A stretch of DNA of 64,000 nt from Sporocytophaga myxococcoides (GCF_000775915.1 NZ_BBLT01000001.1:186001-250000), one strand, 5' to 3'. Positions 44,711 to 54,384 are shown, numbered from the stretch's first letter. The notes: generated from the letters alone by a model not told the origin. Numbers and translations: made by a program.

Positions 44711-46063
44711 TTAATAGGAAGCAGGCAAGGTAAATAGAAAGGTGGTACCTTTCGTTTCATTTTTTTCTACCCAGATCTTACCTCCGTTTTTTTCAACAAA
44801 CTCTTTGCATAATTTCAGTCCGAGACCCGTACCTTCTTCTCCTGAAGTACCTTTTGTACTGTACTTATGATCAATGCTAAATAATTTTGGTAAAAGGTCA
44901 GTGGATATTCCAATTCCATTATCTTTTACAAAAATAGTTACAAATCCATTTTCTTTAAAAGCATCTATTGTTACAGTATCATTTTGTGACGAATATTTAA
45001 TCGCATTGGAGATAAGGTTTCTCAGGATGGTTTCGACCATATTTTTATCAGCATATACCTTTATTTTAGACTCAATTTTTATATCTATGGCAATCTTCTT
45101 CATTGAAAACAAAGGGGAAAGGTATTCGGAAGTTGCACATACCACATCTATAATGGAAAAAGTTTCAGGTCTGTAAACGAGTTCATTCATTTGGAGTTTG
45201 GCCCATTTTAAAAGGATCTCCAATAGATTTTGAATTTTTACCAGACTCTTATGAAGAAAGAAAATCGTTTCGGATTCATCATCATTAGTGCGGTTCTGAT
45301 CTTTCAGGAATGTAGATAATACAAGTGCAGAATTAATTGGCCCGCGTAAATCATGACTTACAATTGAGAAAAATCTGTTTTTACTTTCGTTTAATGTTGC
45401 CAATTCATTTTTTAGCCTTTGCTGAAGCTTATATTCTCTGTAAAAAATATAGACTATCATTAAAGCTGTGACCAAAGCAGATATCCCCGAAAATATAATG
45501 GCTATGTTTATTAACTTTAAAGTAGAAGTTGCCTTGATTTGCTTATGAGTTAAAGTTTTTTTCTCAAGAGATTCTATTAAATTTTTTTCTTCTCTTATTT
45601 TTATTTTCAGATCACGTGAATAAGAAAGTTTTTCAAAAGTAAGACGAATATGTCCCTTTCTGATTGCATCTTTATTTTTATTGACAAGTCGGTCAATTTC
45701 ATTTCTCCTTAGTTCAAATAACTCCTCAATATATTTTATTCTTCGATATACAGGAGGGTTATTATTTACCAATGCTTTTAATTTAGCTATCTCGGCCTTG
45801 GTCTTTCTGGCATTGTCTTCATATTCATACAGGAAATGAACATTTGAAGAGAGGATATAACCTCTCAGGTTGCCCTCTGTTTCAACAAGCAATACTACAA
45901 GGTTGTCAAGGTGATTGATGACATTATAGGATGCCCCGACAGCCTTGAATTCTTCCTTAATTTTTTGAGAATATATGATAGAGTAAATGGAGGCGGCTGC
46001 AAGAACTACTAACAATAGACCCAGTATAGGAAAGAGGATTTTAAGTTTTACAGAATCCTTCAT
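44711..46063 (-). CDS. CHASE3-domain sensor histidine kinase
   Basis: 450 aa. TM1 at residues 10-30, CHASE3 sensor (LLVETEGNLRGYILSSNVHFLYEYED) at about 40-175, TM2 at 183-207, HisKA with His237 in IVSHDLRGPINS, HATPase_c with NLISNAIKYSS, DNGIGIS, GTGLGLKLCKEF. No receiver attached and no response regulator next door, so its partner lies elsewhere. Signal unknown. Length is normal. Confidence 0.94.
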   Translation of the reverse strand: MKDSVKLKILFPILGLLLVVLAAASIYSIIYSQKIKEEFKAVGASYNVINHLDNLVVLLVETEGNLRGYILSSNVHFLYEYEDNARKTKAEIAKLKALVNNNPPVYRRIKYIEELFELRRNEIDRLVNKNKDAIRKGHIRLTFEKLSYSRDLKIKIREEKNLIESLEKKTLTHKQIKATSTLKLINIAIIFSGISALVTALMIVYIFYREYKLQQRLKNELATLNESKNRFFSIVSHDLRGPINSALVLSTFLKDQNRTNDDESETIFFLHKSLVKIQNLLEILLKWAKLQMNELVYRPETFSIIDVVCATSEYLSPLFSMKKIAIDIKIESKIKVYADKNMVETILRNLISNAIKYSSQNDTVTIDAFKENGFVTIFVKDNGIGISTDLLPKLFSIDHKYSTKGTSGEEGTGLGLKLCKEFVEKNGGKIWVEKNETKGTTFLFTLPASY

Positions 46064-46129
46064 ATGAAATTCCCCTCAACTACAAAATATCCTTATTGTA
46101 CGGGGTTGGCTAACGTAAGTTTTGGGCCT

Positions 46130-46663
46130 TTATTGCAGATATTTATCTACAATATTCTGAAGTTCTTCCAGTTGCCGATTTGTAAGACTATTTAAAAAAT
46201 CGGGTAATTGGCCTGATCTTAATCTTACCTGAAAAAAGAATACAGCTTCCTGGATTATTTTTAAATGATCAAATGCGAGCAATGGCAAGTGAAAAAGGGA
46301 AAACCACTGAACATTTTGAGCATCGTCTCCGGCTTTCAGATTTACTTCATTTGTGATTATTGTTGTATAAGCTATGGAGATGGTTCTGCCTCTAGGGTCT
46401 CTGTTTACATTTGTATAGGTGCCTGTCTGCGCCATGGTGTTTATAACCAGACCAGTTTCTTCAAATAATTCTCTTTTTGCACAGTCCAGGCCGTTTTCAT
46501 TCATTTCAAGGAATCCGCCGGGGAGTGCCCAACAGTTTTTATATGGATCATGTTTCCTCTCTATCAATAGAAGATTTAATATTCCGGAAGTGAGGTTAAA
46601 AATTACTGAGTCTGTTGTGACAGAAGCTTTGGGATAATCGTAGCAGAATTTACCTTCAGACAT
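46130..46663 (-). CDS. NUDIX hydrolase
   Basis: 177 aa. Nudix box complete: GGFLEMNENGLDCAKRELFEETGL (G-x5-E-x7-REUxEExGU), with the preceding KNCWALPGG. The set of features (VFNL.LLIERKHDPYKNCWALPGGF) is like ADP-ribose or nucleoside diphosphate pyrophosphatases. ATG 46663 overlaps the stop of the upstream thioredoxin-like gene as TAATG, so coupling is expected; an in-frame ATG eight codons upstream is the alternative. Confidence 0.9.
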   Translation of the reverse strand: MSEGKFCYDYPKASVTTDSVIFNLTSGILNLLLIERKHDPYKNCWALPGGFLEMNENGLDCAKRELFEETGLVINTMAQTGTYTNVNRDPRGRTISIAYTTIITNEVNLKAGDDAQNVQWFSLFHLPLLAFDHLKIIQEAVFFFQVRLRSGQLPDFLNSLTNRQLEELQNIVDKYLQ

Positions 46664-47220
46664 TATACTTTCCATTTGATGTTGCATCCGATACTTGGTT
46701 TCTGATCTTTCTCAACCTCCTTGTCACTCAATAAACTATCAAGGGCATTTCGAATATCCTTCCCATTGACAGGTAAAGAATTTGAAGGTCTTGAGTCATC
46801 AAGTTGTCCTCTGTATACAAGTGAAAGATGCTTATCAAATATATAAAAGTCGGGTGTGCAGGCAGCTTCATATGCTTTAGCAACCTTTTGACTTTCGTCA
46901 TACAAATAAGGGAAGGGGTAGCCAAGCTCTTTTGCCACTTTATTCATCTCATCAGGAGCGTCAGCAGGATACTTTTCGGCATCATTTGAACTGATTGCAA
47001 TAAATGAAATTCCCTTTGAAACATAATCTTTAGCCAAATGCACTAGTTCGTTGTTCACGTGTTTTACAAAAGGACAATGATTGCAGATGAACATGATTAC
47101 TGTGGCTTTTTGGGACTTAATCTGACTCAGTGCTAAGTCTTTTCCTGAAACAGTGTCCAAAAGCGTAAAATCCGGTGCAATGGTTCCGAGAGGAAGCATA
47201 TTGCTGGGTGTTTGTGCCAT
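46663..47220 (-). CDS. Thioredoxin-fold protein (AhpC/TSA-like)
   Basis: 185 aa. APDFTLLDTVSGKDLALSQIKS, the redox site VIMFICNHCPFVKHVN with a CxxC (CNHC), FIAISSNDAEKYPADAPDEM and the cis-Pro loop AACTPDFYIFD. This subgroup is annotated as thioredoxin-family or peroxiredoxin-like and is usually cytoplasmic. It is the first gene of a two-gene unit with the NUDIX hydrolase. YpdA, another thiol enzyme, lies divergently 80 bases away. Confidence 0.9.
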   Translation of the reverse strand: MAQTPSNMLPLGTIAPDFTLLDTVSGKDLALSQIKSQKATVIMFICNHCPFVKHVNNELVHLAKDYVSKGISFIAISSNDAEKYPADAPDEMNKVAKELGYPFPYLYDESQKVAKAYEAACTPDFYIFDKHLSLVYRGQLDDSRPSNSLPVNGKDIRNALDSLLSDKEVEKDQKPSIGCNIKWKV

Positions 47221-47299
47221 ATAAAAGTTTTTACGAATATAAATAAAACCTTTAAATTAGTATGATGTTGGTTGGGTAAATTGTAATAAGGTTTTGAAT

Positions 47300-48277
47300 A
47301 TGAGTATTTATGATATAATTGTAATTGGGGGAGGGCCGATAGGTTTGGCTTGTGGAATAGAGGCTCAGAAGGCAGGATTGAAATATCTGATACTTGAAAA
47401 AGGAGCCCTGGTAAACTCCATCTACAATTATCCTTTGAACATGAGATTTTTTTCTACTTCTGAAAGACTGGAGATAGGAGCAGTACCTTTTGTTTCCATA
47501 AGCGGTAAACCTATGAGAGATGAGGCCCTTGAGTATTATCGGAGAGTGCTGGAATATTTTCGTCTTAAAATAAAACTGTACGAGGAAGTACAAATAATTA
47601 ATAGACGAAATGATGGTTTGTTTGAAATCCAATCTTCAAAAGGAATCTATCATTCAAAACATATAATCATTGCCACAGGCTTTTATGACCACCCTATTAG
47701 TTGTGGAATTGATGGAGAGCATATGTCAAAGGTTTTTCATTATTATAAAGAACCCCATCCATTTTCATTCAGTAAGATTATTGTTGTGGGAGCGGCAAAT
47801 TCTGCTATTGATGCTGCTTTGGAATGTTACAGAAAAGGAGCTGAGGTCACTTTGGTTGTCCGAAAACCAGAAATAAGTCACAGAGTGAAATATTGGGTGA
47901 AACCTGATATAGAAAACAGGATAAAGGAAAATTCAATAAAAGCCTTATTTAATGCAGAACTGGTTTCTATCAGGGAAAATGAAGTGAATATAAAAACCGA
48001 AAATGGAATAGTCACTTTAGAGAATGATTTCGTGTTGCTTATGACCGGCTATCATCCTGACTTTAGCTTGCTGGCTAAAGTTGGTATTGAATTTCATTCA
48101 GGGGATTTAAAGATCCCTAATTATAATGAGGATACGATGGAGTCAAATATAAAAAATATCTACCTCGCAGGAGTTGTTTGTGGTGGTATGGAAACTCATA
48201 AATGGTTCATTGAAAATTCCAGAATACATGCAAACATGATTATACGTGATATTTTGAGTAAAGCTAATTTTATATAG
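47300..48277 (+). CDS. ypdA: YpdA-family bacillithiol disulfide reductase-like flavoprotein
   Basis: 325 aa. FAD fold IIVIGGGPIGLACGIEAQKAG, EKGALVNSIYNYPLNMRFFSTSE (typical of YpdA), NADPH-binding fold IIVVGAANSAIDAALECYRKGA, and VLLMTGYHPD, IYLAGVVCGGMETHKWFIENSR. YpdA recycles oxidised bacillithiol; Bacteroidota such as these do make bacillithiol in some lineages. ATG 47300 is used over an in-frame TTG two codons upstream. Two bases separate it from the small zinc-ribbon gene that follows. Confidence 0.92.
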   Translation: MSIYDIIVIGGGPIGLACGIEAQKAGLKYLILEKGALVNSIYNYPLNMRFFSTSERLEIGAVPFVSISGKPMRDEALEYYRRVLEYFRLKIKLYEEVQIINRRNDGLFEIQSSKGIYHSKHIIIATGFYDHPISCGIDGEHMSKVFHYYKEPHPFSFSKIIVVGAANSAIDAALECYRKGAEVTLVVRKPEISHRVKYWVKPDIENRIKENSIKALFNAELVSIRENEVNIKTENGIVTLENDFVLLMTGYHPDFSLLAKVGIEFHSGDLKIPNYNEDTMESNIKNIYLAGVVCGGMETHKWFIENSRIHANMIIRDILSKANFI

Positions 48278-48279
48278 TT

Positions 48280-48456
48280 ATGGCAGGTTGTGGTTATGTT
48301 TGTCCTTTATGTGAAGGACGAGGGATGGATGAATATGGAAATGATTGTGATCATTGCTCGGGTCCTAAAAATAAATCTTTGACTGAAGAGCAGGAGGAGT
48401 GGATCAGAAATGTTCATGAAGGTCCTTGCTGCAGTCACCCGGAGGAGGAGATATGA
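48280..48456 (+). CDS. 58-aa Cys-rich protein with DnaJ-type CxxCxGxG motif
   Basis: ATG 48280, TGA 48454-48456. The protein reads VCPLCEGRG then, after 11 residues, CDHCSGPK: a CxxCxGxG and a CxxCxG pair like a single zinc-binding unit of the DnaJ central domain. A C-terminal GPCCSHPEEE follows an acidic helix. It starts two bases after ypdA and overlaps the glycerate kinase ATG by four bases (ATGA), so it is translationally coupled on both sides. Too short for usual ORF cut-offs; its function is unknown, with a metal- or thiol-related role guessed from the neighbours. Confidence 0.82.
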   Translation: MAGCGYVCPLCEGRGMDEYGNDCDHCSGPKNKSLTEEQEEWIRNVHEGPCCSHPEEEI

Positions 48457-49604
48457 AAATAGTCTTGATACCAGATTCCCTAAAAGAATCTTTAAGTGCA
48501 TTTGAAGTTGCTGATGCAATGACTAATGGTATCAGAAAAGTACTCTCAGATGCTGAAATAATTTCTTGTCCGCTTGCAGATGGCGGAGAGGGCACAGTAG
48601 AGGCTTTGGTTCATGCCACTGGTGGTTATAAGGTTGAAGTGCCGGTTCATGATCCACTTATGAGAAGTATAAAAGCATCTTATGGAATATTGGGAGATCA
48701 TAGGACAGCAGTTATTGAAACAGCAGCCGCTTCAGGGCTTGCTCTCCTCAATAATCAAGAAAGGAATCCGATGATAACAACTTCATTTGGTACCGGAGAA
48801 TTGATTGCAGATGCACTGAACAAAGGAATAAGGAAGTTTATAATTGGTCTTGGAGGAAGCGCAATTAATGATGGAGGTGCCGGTATGGCCCAGGCATTGG
48901 GGGTTGCTCTTCTTGACGAAAAAGGTAAAGACTTACCAAAAGGAGGAGAGGCGCTTGTCAATCTTGCTGAGATAAATCTAACAGGGATACATGATGCTCT
49001 GAAAAGTGCTGAGTTTACAATTGCTTCAGACGTAACCAATCCTTTAACAGGAGCAAATGGGGCATCCCGGGTATTTGGTCCTCAGAAGGGGGCTACTGAG
49101 GAAATGGCAGCTTTTCTGGATAAGTGTCTTTCTCATTATGCTTCCGTTATAAAAGAACAAATGGGAAAGGAAATTGATACCATTGCAGGAGCTGGTGCAG
49201 CCGGAGGTTTGGGGGCAGGCATTCTTGCGTTCTGCGGTGGAGTTATAAAATCAGGTTTTCCTTTAATAGCAGAACTTGCAAAAGTGGATGAAAAACTAGA
49301 AAATGCTGATATTATATTTACGGCAGAAGGCAGATCTGATTTGCAAACACTTTCAGGAAAGTTGCCCCTGGGCGTTGGTAAAATCGGTCAAAATTATAGA
49401 ATTCCTGTGTTCCTGATTACCGGATATGCTGCATCTGGCGCTGAGGAACTGTTGAAGCATGGGGTAACGTGTATTATGCCATTTCAAAATGGTCCTATGA
49501 CTTTGAAAGAATCGGTAAATGATGCTTATAATCTTATAGGTCAGACCACTGCCAATGCACTAAGAATATTTTTAGCAGGAAGAAAAAGAATAAACCTGCC
49601 TTGA
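48453..49604 (+). CDS. glxK: Glycerate kinase (GlxK type)
   Basis: 383 aa. MKIVLIPDSLKESLSAFEVADAM, CPLADGGEGTVEALVHATGG, GLGGSAINDGGAGMAQALG, ASDVTNPLTGANGASRVFGPQKGA, GAGAAGGLGAGILAF and TAEGRSDLQTLSGKLPLGVG are the PF02595 signature. It phosphorylates D-glycerate with ATP to 2-phosphoglycerate. The ATG at 48453 overlaps the preceding small gene's stop. Family length about 380 aa. Confidence 0.96.
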   Translation: MKIVLIPDSLKESLSAFEVADAMTNGIRKVLSDAEIISCPLADGGEGTVEALVHATGGYKVEVPVHDPLMRSIKASYGILGDHRTAVIETAAASGLALLNNQERNPMITTSFGTGELIADALNKGIRKFIIGLGGSAINDGGAGMAQALGVALLDEKGKDLPKGGEALVNLAEINLTGIHDALKSAEFTIASDVTNPLTGANGASRVFGPQKGATEEMAAFLDKCLSHYASVIKEQMGKEIDTIAGAGAAGGLGAGILAFCGGVIKSGFPLIAELAKVDEKLENADIIFTAEGRSDLQTLSGKLPLGVGKIGQNYRIPVFLITGYAASGAEELLKHGVTCIMPFQNGPMTLKESVNDAYNLIGQTTANALRIFLAGRKRINLP

Positions 49605-49615
49605 GAGCAGGTTTA
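49591..49615 (+). terminator. Hairpin at the end of glxK
   Basis: TAAACCTGC-CTTGAGA-GCAGGTTTA, 9-bp stem spanning the glxK stop codon; only a short T stretch follows. Confidence 0.55.
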
Positions 49616-49728
49616 GATGTTGGTTGAGTTAGGTAAATAGCTGGTGCTCTTTACATTTTATATATAATGTTAAATGAAAGATCCCGGTTTTTGTTCGGTA
49701 GGAATAAAATATTTTTATCAGAATCAGA

Positions 49729-50355
49729 TTATTTTTTTACCTTATCTTTTGACTTGATATCTTCAGTTTTCTCTCCCTTTACAGGGGGCCTGTTGAATGC
49801 ATTATTTGAAGAGGAAGGCAGAGCTGCTAAGGTATTAATGATTCGATCATTAAAAGCTGAAAGGTCTGAAGGTTTTCTGCTGGTAATAAGATTTTTATCA
49901 GTTACAACAGGTTCATCTACCCACGTTGCTCCTGCATTTATAAGATCGGTTTTTAGGGAAGGATACGACGTAAGTTTTCTGCCGTTGATTAAACCTGTTT
50001 CAATTAAAGTCCATGGTCCATGGCAAATAGATGCAACAGGTTTTTGAGCAGTCATAAAGGTTTTTACAAATTCAATAGCATTTTTCTTTATCCTTAGAAA
50101 ATCCGGATTCATTACACCTCCCGGTAATATTAGAGCATCATAATTATCCGGGCTGGCTTCATCCAGAAGGATATCAGCAGTTATTGTATCACCCCAATCT
50201 TTCAGATTCCATCCTTTGATTTGCTTTTCAGGAGCAATAATTTCAACAATTGCATTCGCTTCTCTTAAGGCTTTAACTGGTTCAGTCAGCTCTACTTGTT
50301 CAAAGCCGTTGTCTACAAGCACGGCGACTTTAATTCCACTTAGATTTTTTTGCAT
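49729..50355 (-). CDS. DJ-1/PfpI family protein (type 1 glutamine amidotransferase-like)
   Basis: 208 aa. VAVLVDNGFEQVELTEPVKALREA, YDALILPGGVMNPDFLR, nucleophile elbow SICHGPWTLIETGLINGRKLTSY and VTDKNLITSRKPSDL, the PfpI/YhbO arrangement (Cys in ICHG with Glu in FEQVE). These are reported as proteases or glyoxal/protein deglycases. A polar C-terminal tail of about 25 residues, SNNAFNRPPVKGEKTEDIKS, is an addition to the usual 170-180 aa. Monocistronic. Confidence 0.93.
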   Translation of the reverse strand: MQKNLSGIKVAVLVDNGFEQVELTEPVKALREANAIVEIIAPEKQIKGWNLKDWGDTITADILLDEASPDNYDALILPGGVMNPDFLRIKKNAIEFVKTFMTAQKPVASICHGPWTLIETGLINGRKLTSYPSLKTDLINAGATWVDEPVVTDKNLITSRKPSDLSAFNDRIINTLAALPSSSNNAFNRPPVKGEKTEDIKSKDKVKK

Positions 50356-50580
50356 ATTATTTAAAATTGTTAATTCAAAACAGAAGATCAGAGGAAATGT
50401 TAAACCTGTTTTTATTTGCTTGGAAAATGACTAATATGTAATATGGTGGCTTAAAATAATAGGTTGCATTTATGGAAGATATTTAAATATATTATTATGG
50501 AATGCTTTTCAACAATTGTCTTTCTATGGGGTTAATTTAAAACCAGACATATTATAAATCCCAGAAACATATATTTTATT

Positions 50581-50793
50581 ATGAGATTATCTACTCTTAC
50601 AGAAGGATACGAGGTTACAGAAATTGCCGATGGCGGAGACAAAGTGAAGATTGCCTATACTAAAGAAGGTATTCATCCTAATGACTTTATCTTTCTCAGC
50701 AACTCTCCCTCCCTGGAAGATATCAAATACCAGGTGATTGATGTCAAATGGTTGGACGGATTATATTATGCAGATCTCGTGAAGATATCCTGA
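50581..50793 (+). CDS. Small hypothetical protein (70 aa)
   Basis: 70 aa, mostly beta strands: MRLSTLTEGYEVTEIADGG, VKIAYTKEGIHPNDFIFLS, YQVIDVKWLDGLYYADLVKI. The pattern would suit a small SH3-like barrel of the FeoA or Hfq-like size, but no family motif is clear. It is 55 bases upstream of the DegQ-like protease, same strand. Confidence 0.65.
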   Translation: MRLSTLTEGYEVTEIADGGDKVKIAYTKEGIHPNDFIFLSNSPSLEDIKYQVIDVKWLDGLYYADLVKIS

Positions 50794-50848
50794 TAAATTG
50801 TTACTTTTATTTTTTCTGTATAGATTCATTTTTAATGGATAAAAATTA

Positions 50849-52309
50849 ATGAACAGGTTTTTAACTTTATTTCTTGCAGCTATTCTTGGAAGTGCTGTAA
50901 CGATTATTGCCACTCGTTTTTTAACGAGCAATGGCAGTAGTGGTAGTATTGTTTCTTACAGTAAAAAATCCAATACTTCCGACACTACTTATAAGGGGAA
51001 TGGTTCTGGTGTGAATTTTCGTCCGGCTACAGTAAAGGCTTTACCTTCTGTTGTGCATATTCATTCTGCTATTCCCGCCAATAAACAATATAATGATATG
51101 GGGCCATTCAGAGATTTTTTTGGTGATGATTTCTGGGGACGGCCAAGGGAAGAAAAACAACGGCTGGAAATGGCAACAGGTTCTGGTGTAATCGTTAGTC
51201 CTGATGGATATATAGTAACTAACGATCACGTTATTGCAGGAGCAAAAGAAATCAATGTAACTTTGAACGATAACAGAAGCTTTAAAGCAAAGCTAATAGG
51301 GACAGACCCTTCAACAGATATTGCTCTGATAAAAGTTGAAGAATCGGATATGCCATTTATTTCATTTTCAAATTCTGATTTTGTTGAAGTAGGGGATTGG
51401 GTTTTAGCGGTAGGAAATCCATTTAACCTTTCATCGACTGTAACAGCTGGTATTATTAGCGCAAAGGCCAGAAACATTAGTATTTTGCAGGATAAGTCAG
51501 CAATTGAATCATTTCTTCAGACCGATGCCGCTGTTAATCCTGGAAATAGCGGTGGAGCTTTAATAAATCTTGAAGGTGATCTTATAGGTATCACTACTGC
51601 TATCGCTACGCCGACAGGTGCATATGCCGGTTATGCATTTGCTGTTCCCAGTAACATAGTTGCTAAGGTAATAGAAGATCTTAAACAATATGGAGTAGTT
51701 CACAGAGCATATCTTGGAGTGGTAATAAGGGATATGGATTCGGATTTGGCTAAAACACTTGGATTAAAGTCCTTGAAAGGAACTTATGTGGAGAGTGTGG
51801 TAGAGAATAGTGCTGCGTCCAAAGCAGGAATAAAAGCAGGTGATGTAATTCTTAAAATTGATGATGTTGAAATAGGTTCAACTGCAAAACTTCTGGAACT
51901 TATTGGAATCCATCATCCGGGTGATAATGTTAAACTGACAGTGCTAAGGGATGGAAAGGAAAAGGAGTTTAAAGTAGAACTGAAAAACAGTCAGGGAAAA
52001 GTTGAAGTAATCAAAAAGGAGGTCAATGAAGTAGAGGAGAAGTTGGGTGCGGATTTTGAAGACCTTACTGCTCAGGAAAAGAAGAAATATGGTATAACAG
52101 GTGTGAAGGTGAAATCTCTAGGCTCAGGTATATTATCAGAACAAACGAATATGAAAGAAGGCTTTATTATTACGGGTATAAACCATAAGCCAATTAAAGA
52201 CCTGAACGAATTTAATGAAGTGCTTTCAGCACAACAAGGAGGAGTTTTGCTGGAAGGAGTTTATCCCGGAAGCCCTGGAAAGTATTACTATGCTTTCGGT
52301 CTTGAATAA
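50849..52309 (+). CDS. DegQ/HtrA-family periplasmic serine protease
   Basis: 486 aa. N-terminal signal anchor (FLTLFLAAILGSAVTIIATRF). Trypsin-like domain with the triad His in VTNDHVIAGAKE, Asp in DPSTDIALIKVEE and Ser in NPGNSGGALINL. PDZ1 (YLGVVIRDMD...SVVENSAASKAGIKAGDVILKID) and PDZ2 (GVKVKSLGSGIL, EGFIITGINHKPIKDL) complete the DegP/DegQ plan. It handles misfolded envelope proteins. Ends in a clear terminator. Confidence 0.96.
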   Translation: MNRFLTLFLAAILGSAVTIIATRFLTSNGSSGSIVSYSKKSNTSDTTYKGNGSGVNFRPATVKALPSVVHIHSAIPANKQYNDMGPFRDFFGDDFWGRPREEKQRLEMATGSGVIVSPDGYIVTNDHVIAGAKEINVTLNDNRSFKAKLIGTDPSTDIALIKVEESDMPFISFSNSDFVEVGDWVLAVGNPFNLSSTVTAGIISAKARNISILQDKSAIESFLQTDAAVNPGNSGGALINLEGDLIGITTAIATPTGAYAGYAFAVPSNIVAKVIEDLKQYGVVHRAYLGVVIRDMDSDLAKTLGLKSLKGTYVESVVENSAASKAGIKAGDVILKIDDVEIGSTAKLLELIGIHHPGDNVKLTVLRDGKEKEFKVELKNSQGKVEVIKKEVNEVEEKLGADFEDLTAQEKKKYGITGVKVKSLGSGILSEQTNMKEGFIITGINHKPIKDLNEFNEVLSAQQGGVLLEGVYPGSPGKYYYAFGLE

Positions 52310-52332
52310 CTTTGAAAAGGAATAAAATGAAA

Positions 52333-52363
52333 GAGCCCCGTAGTCTGCGGGGCCTTTTTTTTT
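52333..52363 (+). terminator. Rho-independent terminator
   Basis: GCCCCG-TAGTCTG-CGGGGC then CTTTTTTTTT, 25 bases after the protease gene. Its stem core is the same GCCCCG/CGGGGC as the two attenuators at 38320 and 38497. Confidence 0.92.
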
Positions 52364-52426
52364 CAAACTTATGAAAAGTTTGTAGAGGCGATAATTTTTA
52401 AAACAATCTATGCTCGCACAATGCTT

Positions 52427-53524
52427 TTAGCTTTTAAATTTGGCTTTAAGTTTTTTAAACAACCTTTTAATTTTTTGAGTATTATCATCTTTTTCATCGG
52501 AATCATCTCCTATCAGATATCCTAATGGTTTCAACTCTTCTACATGATCAAAAATTATCTTTATGATACCTATTAAAGGAATAAAAAGGATCATTCCAAA
52601 GATACCCCAGATTAATCCTCCAAGGATTAAAGCCATAATCGTTGATAAAGGGTTTACTCTTACTTGAGAACCGGTTATAAATGGAGTAAGTAAATTGTTC
52701 TCAATAACCTGGTTAAGCCAAAGTGCTCCTAATACAAATAATGCAGGGCCAAATTCATTTTTGGTTACCAGGGTCATAATGAAGGGAAGAAGGCTTCCGA
52801 TGATTACACCAATGTAAGGAATTACATTAAGTATTGCCGCAAGACATCCGAAAAAGATTGCATTGTTTACTCCCAGTAGAAGGAGTACTGAAGAATTCAT
52901 AACTGCCAGAATTAATATCACAATGAATACTCCTGTCAGGTATCTCTGGGTGACCTTGCTTATCTGGTTAAGAATTATAGTATTTTGTTGGTGAAGGGCT
53001 TTGGGACTTACCATCAGAATGAAATTAAAAAATTTGTTACGGTAATAAAGAAAGAAAAAAGTGTAGACCAGTATCAATCCAAAGGTAGCAAGTCCACCAA
53101 GGAACCCTGTAATAAGGTTGGTGCTGCTTTGGAGCAGGGTTTCTGTTTTCTCCCTGATTATTTTGCTTTGTTTCGCCTTTTCCATTCCAAACTTGCTTTG
53201 AATGTATTCCTGTATATCATCAAAGACATGCCTGAACTGCTGCTCAATTTCTTCCAGATTTTTTGCCAGATTAAATCCTTGCATTGATAGTAGAGTCGCG
53301 ATGCCCATAATAATAAGAAAAAACAAAGCAATGCAAAGAATTATAGAAACTGCTCTTTTTATTCCAAGGGATTCCAGTTTTCTGGCAACAGGTAACAGCA
53401 ACATTGCCAAGAGACATGCAATTGTAACAGGAATTAAAAAGGGACGGGCTAAATATAATCCACCAATAATAAGAAATGCACTAAATAAGAGACGATTTAT
53501 ATTTCTGAATTTCAATATTGCCAT
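52427..53524 (-). CDS. AI-2E family transporter (PF01594)
   Basis: 365 aa, about eight transmembrane helices. Family marks: YLARPFLIPVTIACLLAMLLLP near the N-terminus, FLGVNNAIFFGCLAAILNVIPYIG (as LLLGVNNAIFFGC), PFIMTLVTKNEFGPAL, WLNQVIENNLLTPFITGSQVRVNPL and LIWGIFGMILFIPL. Members include AI-2 exporters and Na+/H+ antiporters; the substrate cannot be read. A charged C-terminal tail (DDSDEKDDNTQKIKRLFKKL) is present. Confidence 0.92.
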   Translation of the reverse strand: MAILKFRNINRLLFSAFLIIGGLYLARPFLIPVTIACLLAMLLLPVARKLESLGIKRAVSIILCIALFFLIIMGIATLLSMQGFNLAKNLEEIEQQFRHVFDDIQEYIQSKFGMEKAKQSKIIREKTETLLQSSTNLITGFLGGLATFGLILVYTFFFLYYRNKFFNFILMVSPKALHQQNTIILNQISKVTQRYLTGVFIVILILAVMNSSVLLLLGVNNAIFFGCLAAILNVIPYIGVIIGSLLPFIMTLVTKNEFGPALFVLGALWLNQVIENNLLTPFITGSQVRVNPLSTIMALILGGLIWGIFGMILFIPLIGIIKIIFDHVEELKPLGYLIGDDSDEKDDNTQKIKRLFKKLKAKFKS

Positions 53525-53732
53525 GAGGTATATGTTAGTATAGAAATAAGATTTCCCTACTAAAAAAGTTTAAGGAGCAATTTAAATTGCCGTTACAGGA
53601 AAATGTATTTTAAGGATTTGATTTTGGAATACAGTTAATTAAGGGTTTGAAATATTTTGCTTAAATTTCAAATTGGGTACGGGATGATATTTTCTAAAAA
53701 ATGTTTAATTTCGTTAAATATAAAAGTGAATT

Positions 53733-53942
53733 ATGAAAGTAATTAAAAAAGATACAATCATTAAAGTAGGAGATATTTTAAGAAATCCTGAAAATACTGA
53801 GCAGTGGGAAGTGGAGAAAATTGATGGATTTAAATTTCTGGTTAAAAATCCTAAAACAAAAGCTCAAGGAACACTTCTGAAAAATGAATTGCTAGCTAAT
53901 AACTGGACTGTGCAAATCATGGATGACCGTAACTATTATTAA
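53733..53942 (+). CDS. Small hypothetical protein (69 aa)
   Basis: 69 aa. IIKVGDILRNPENTEQWEVEKIDGFKFLVKNP, GTLLKNELLANNWTVQI: small beta-rich soluble protein without recognised family. Composition agrees with the neighbours' coding style, and it stands alone between two AT-rich stretches. Confidence 0.6.
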   Translation: MKVIKKDTIIKVGDILRNPENTEQWEVEKIDGFKFLVKNPKTKAQGTLLKNELLANNWTVQIMDDRNYY

Positions 53943-54384
53943 TACCCTTGTTTTTTAAAGCCTTGGAAAATATATGAATGAAAGGGTTCTGAAAAAACAG
54001 GACTCTTTTTCTTAGAAATTGCCATGGCATTAATAATTACCTCAGATTAATATATCAGAATAACTTTTTGAAATGCTAGTCAAACCGATAAGGTTGGAAA
54101 TTTTTATAGTCATTATCAGAAACTTTCGTTATTACATCATAATTTCTTTATCCATAATATTTACTGGCAATTTCATGTAATGGATTAAAAAAAAATGAAA
54201 ATCCATTCGAATAATAAAGTAAAACAATTGAGAGAGAAATGATTTGAAATTTTTGGGATTCAGGCTATGAGAGGGAAGTAAGGCTTAAAACAGTATTCTT
54301 TTTGTAAATTGTAAAGTTTAATTTTTATAATATAAAAGGTGAAATATCTCTTACTATAAAATATAGAGGTATGATTCCCGCTCT
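53943..54384. other. AT-rich intergenic region
   Basis: 442 bases between the 69-aa gene and the convergent receiver gene. No supportable ORF, hairpin or repeat was found. Confidence 0.5.

Noticed and set aside
49667-50047. 126-codon plus-strand ORF
   Set aside because: Lies antiparallel over the well-supported DJ-1/PfpI gene; a shadow of its codon pattern.
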